Assembly: GCA_023386395.1 (NCBI GenBank)
Contig: JAEWJV010000436.1
Coordinates: 1 to 5,163 of the forward strand
Origin: Bacteroidota bacterium
GTDB taxonomy: Bacteria; Bacteroidota; Bacteroidia; Chitinophagales; Chitinophagaceae
DNA: 5,163 bases
Reading direction: 5' to 3'
Shown: in pieces, positions 5,060 through 5,163 of the stretch
Layout of the letters: every line of letters begins with the position of its first letter
Position numbering within the stretch: the stretch's first letter is position 1
Program-made: the position numbers and the translations under genes
The notes under the pieces: model-generated
Database searches by the model: none
Told to the model about the DNA's origin: nothing
What the model saw: only the letters and a program-made list of their open reading frames with translations

Positions 5060-5061
5060 AA
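5041..5061. promoter_or_regulatory. Perfect palindrome, candidate repressor operator
   Basis: Half-site TTTTGCAACA (5041-5050), a single central G (5051), then the exact reverse complement TGTTGCAAAA (5052-5061). It covers the -33 element of the MerC-like promoter, so a bound protein would block RNA polymerase there. It lies about 50 bases upstream of the expected start of the rightward gene, where it could also act. A 10-1-10 architecture with an AT-rich outer part and a GCAAC core suits a dimeric Fur/Zur-like metal sensor, given the metal-type gene next to it. The regulator's identity is inference. Confidence 0.7.
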
Positions 5062-5097
5062 TTAATTTCGTTAACAATTACTTGTTTATGGCTTTTA

Positions 5098-5105
5098 TAA
5101 CTTTG
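5098..5105 (+). promoter_or_regulatory. -7 promoter element TAACTTTG of the rightward gene at 5111
   Basis: A perfect TAnnTTTG match ending five bases before the ATG at 5111, again implying a leaderless or nearly leaderless mRNA. The -33 region is poor; TTA at 5078-5080 with 17-base spacing is the best candidate, so the promoter may need help or be weak. Confidence 0.6.
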
Positions 5106-5110
5106 CAGGC

Positions 5111-5163
5111 ATGAGTAAAAAAGTTGTTGGTTACATCATTTTCTTCATCGTACTGACGATTGG
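5111..5163 (+). CDS. Start of a membrane-anchored protein, cut by the window end (possibly SCO family)
   Basis: Only 17 complete codons are present: MSKKVVGYIIFFIVLTI, with a further Gly begun at the edge. A basic N-terminus and an uncleaved-looking hydrophobic helix suggest a membrane anchor or signal peptide. The start MSKK plus a single hydrophobic helix resembles, from memory, SCO1/SenC-type copper chaperones for cytochrome oxidase in Chitinophagaceae. A metal-related neighbour would fit, but so short a piece cannot prove it. The ATG is supported by the -7 box just upstream. Confidence 0.6.
   Translation, partial: MSKKVVGYIIFFIVLTI

Overview
The window looks like chromosomal DNA from a Bacteroidota bacterium, most likely Chitinophagaceae or a close relative. 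Three things support this. Several genes have a TAnnTTTG -7 promoter element just upstream, the Bacteroidota sigma-factor signature (1673-1680, 4025-4032, 5030-5037 on the minus strand, 5098-5105). The protein families are typical of the group: a long DoxX-like membrane protein with a C-terminal beta domain, a DUF4197 protein, a lipoprotein with YD-like repeats, a solo Lrp/AsnC regulator and a MerC-like protein. Coding density is moderate, with AT-rich intergenic DNA. I see no transposase, integrase, CRISPR array or phage gene.

Layout. 1-273 has no convincing complete gene; it holds a strong plus-strand intrinsic terminator (197-235) and a second AT-rich hairpin (237-264). 274-1529 on the minus strand holds two overlapping reading frames that are best read as one DoxX-family gene of about 418 codons, split by a one-base loss in an A5 run (757-761). 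Divergent from it, 1685-2449 encodes an exported DUF4197 protein. 2450-2776 has no gene I can support. 2777-3550 encodes a surface-type lipoprotein with YD-like motifs and ends in a textbook terminator (3575-3600). 3689-3914 on the minus strand is a non-coding RNA locus: about 170 nt with a tRNA-like D arm, a canonical T arm, a terminal 7-bp helix and its own intrinsic terminator. I could not match it to a known RNA class, and it is the most interesting object here. 4063-4539 is an Lrp/AsnC regulator whose true start is the ATG at 4063, because the upstream TTG lies inside the -7 box. 4606-5022 on the minus strand is a MerC-like membrane protein with a His/Cys-rich tail. It diverges from a truncated gene at 5111, possibly an SCO-type protein. 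Between these two lies a perfect 10+1+10 palindrome covering the merC-like -33 element, a strong candidate for a metal-sensing repressor operator.

The genes do not form one pathway. Most are single transcription units with their own promoters, several with very short or absent leaders. The only clear regulatory arrangement is the 5023-5110 divergent promoter with its palindrome. The ncRNA and the Lrp gene also diverge from a shared AT-rich intergenic stretch, but I have no evidence of a functional link.
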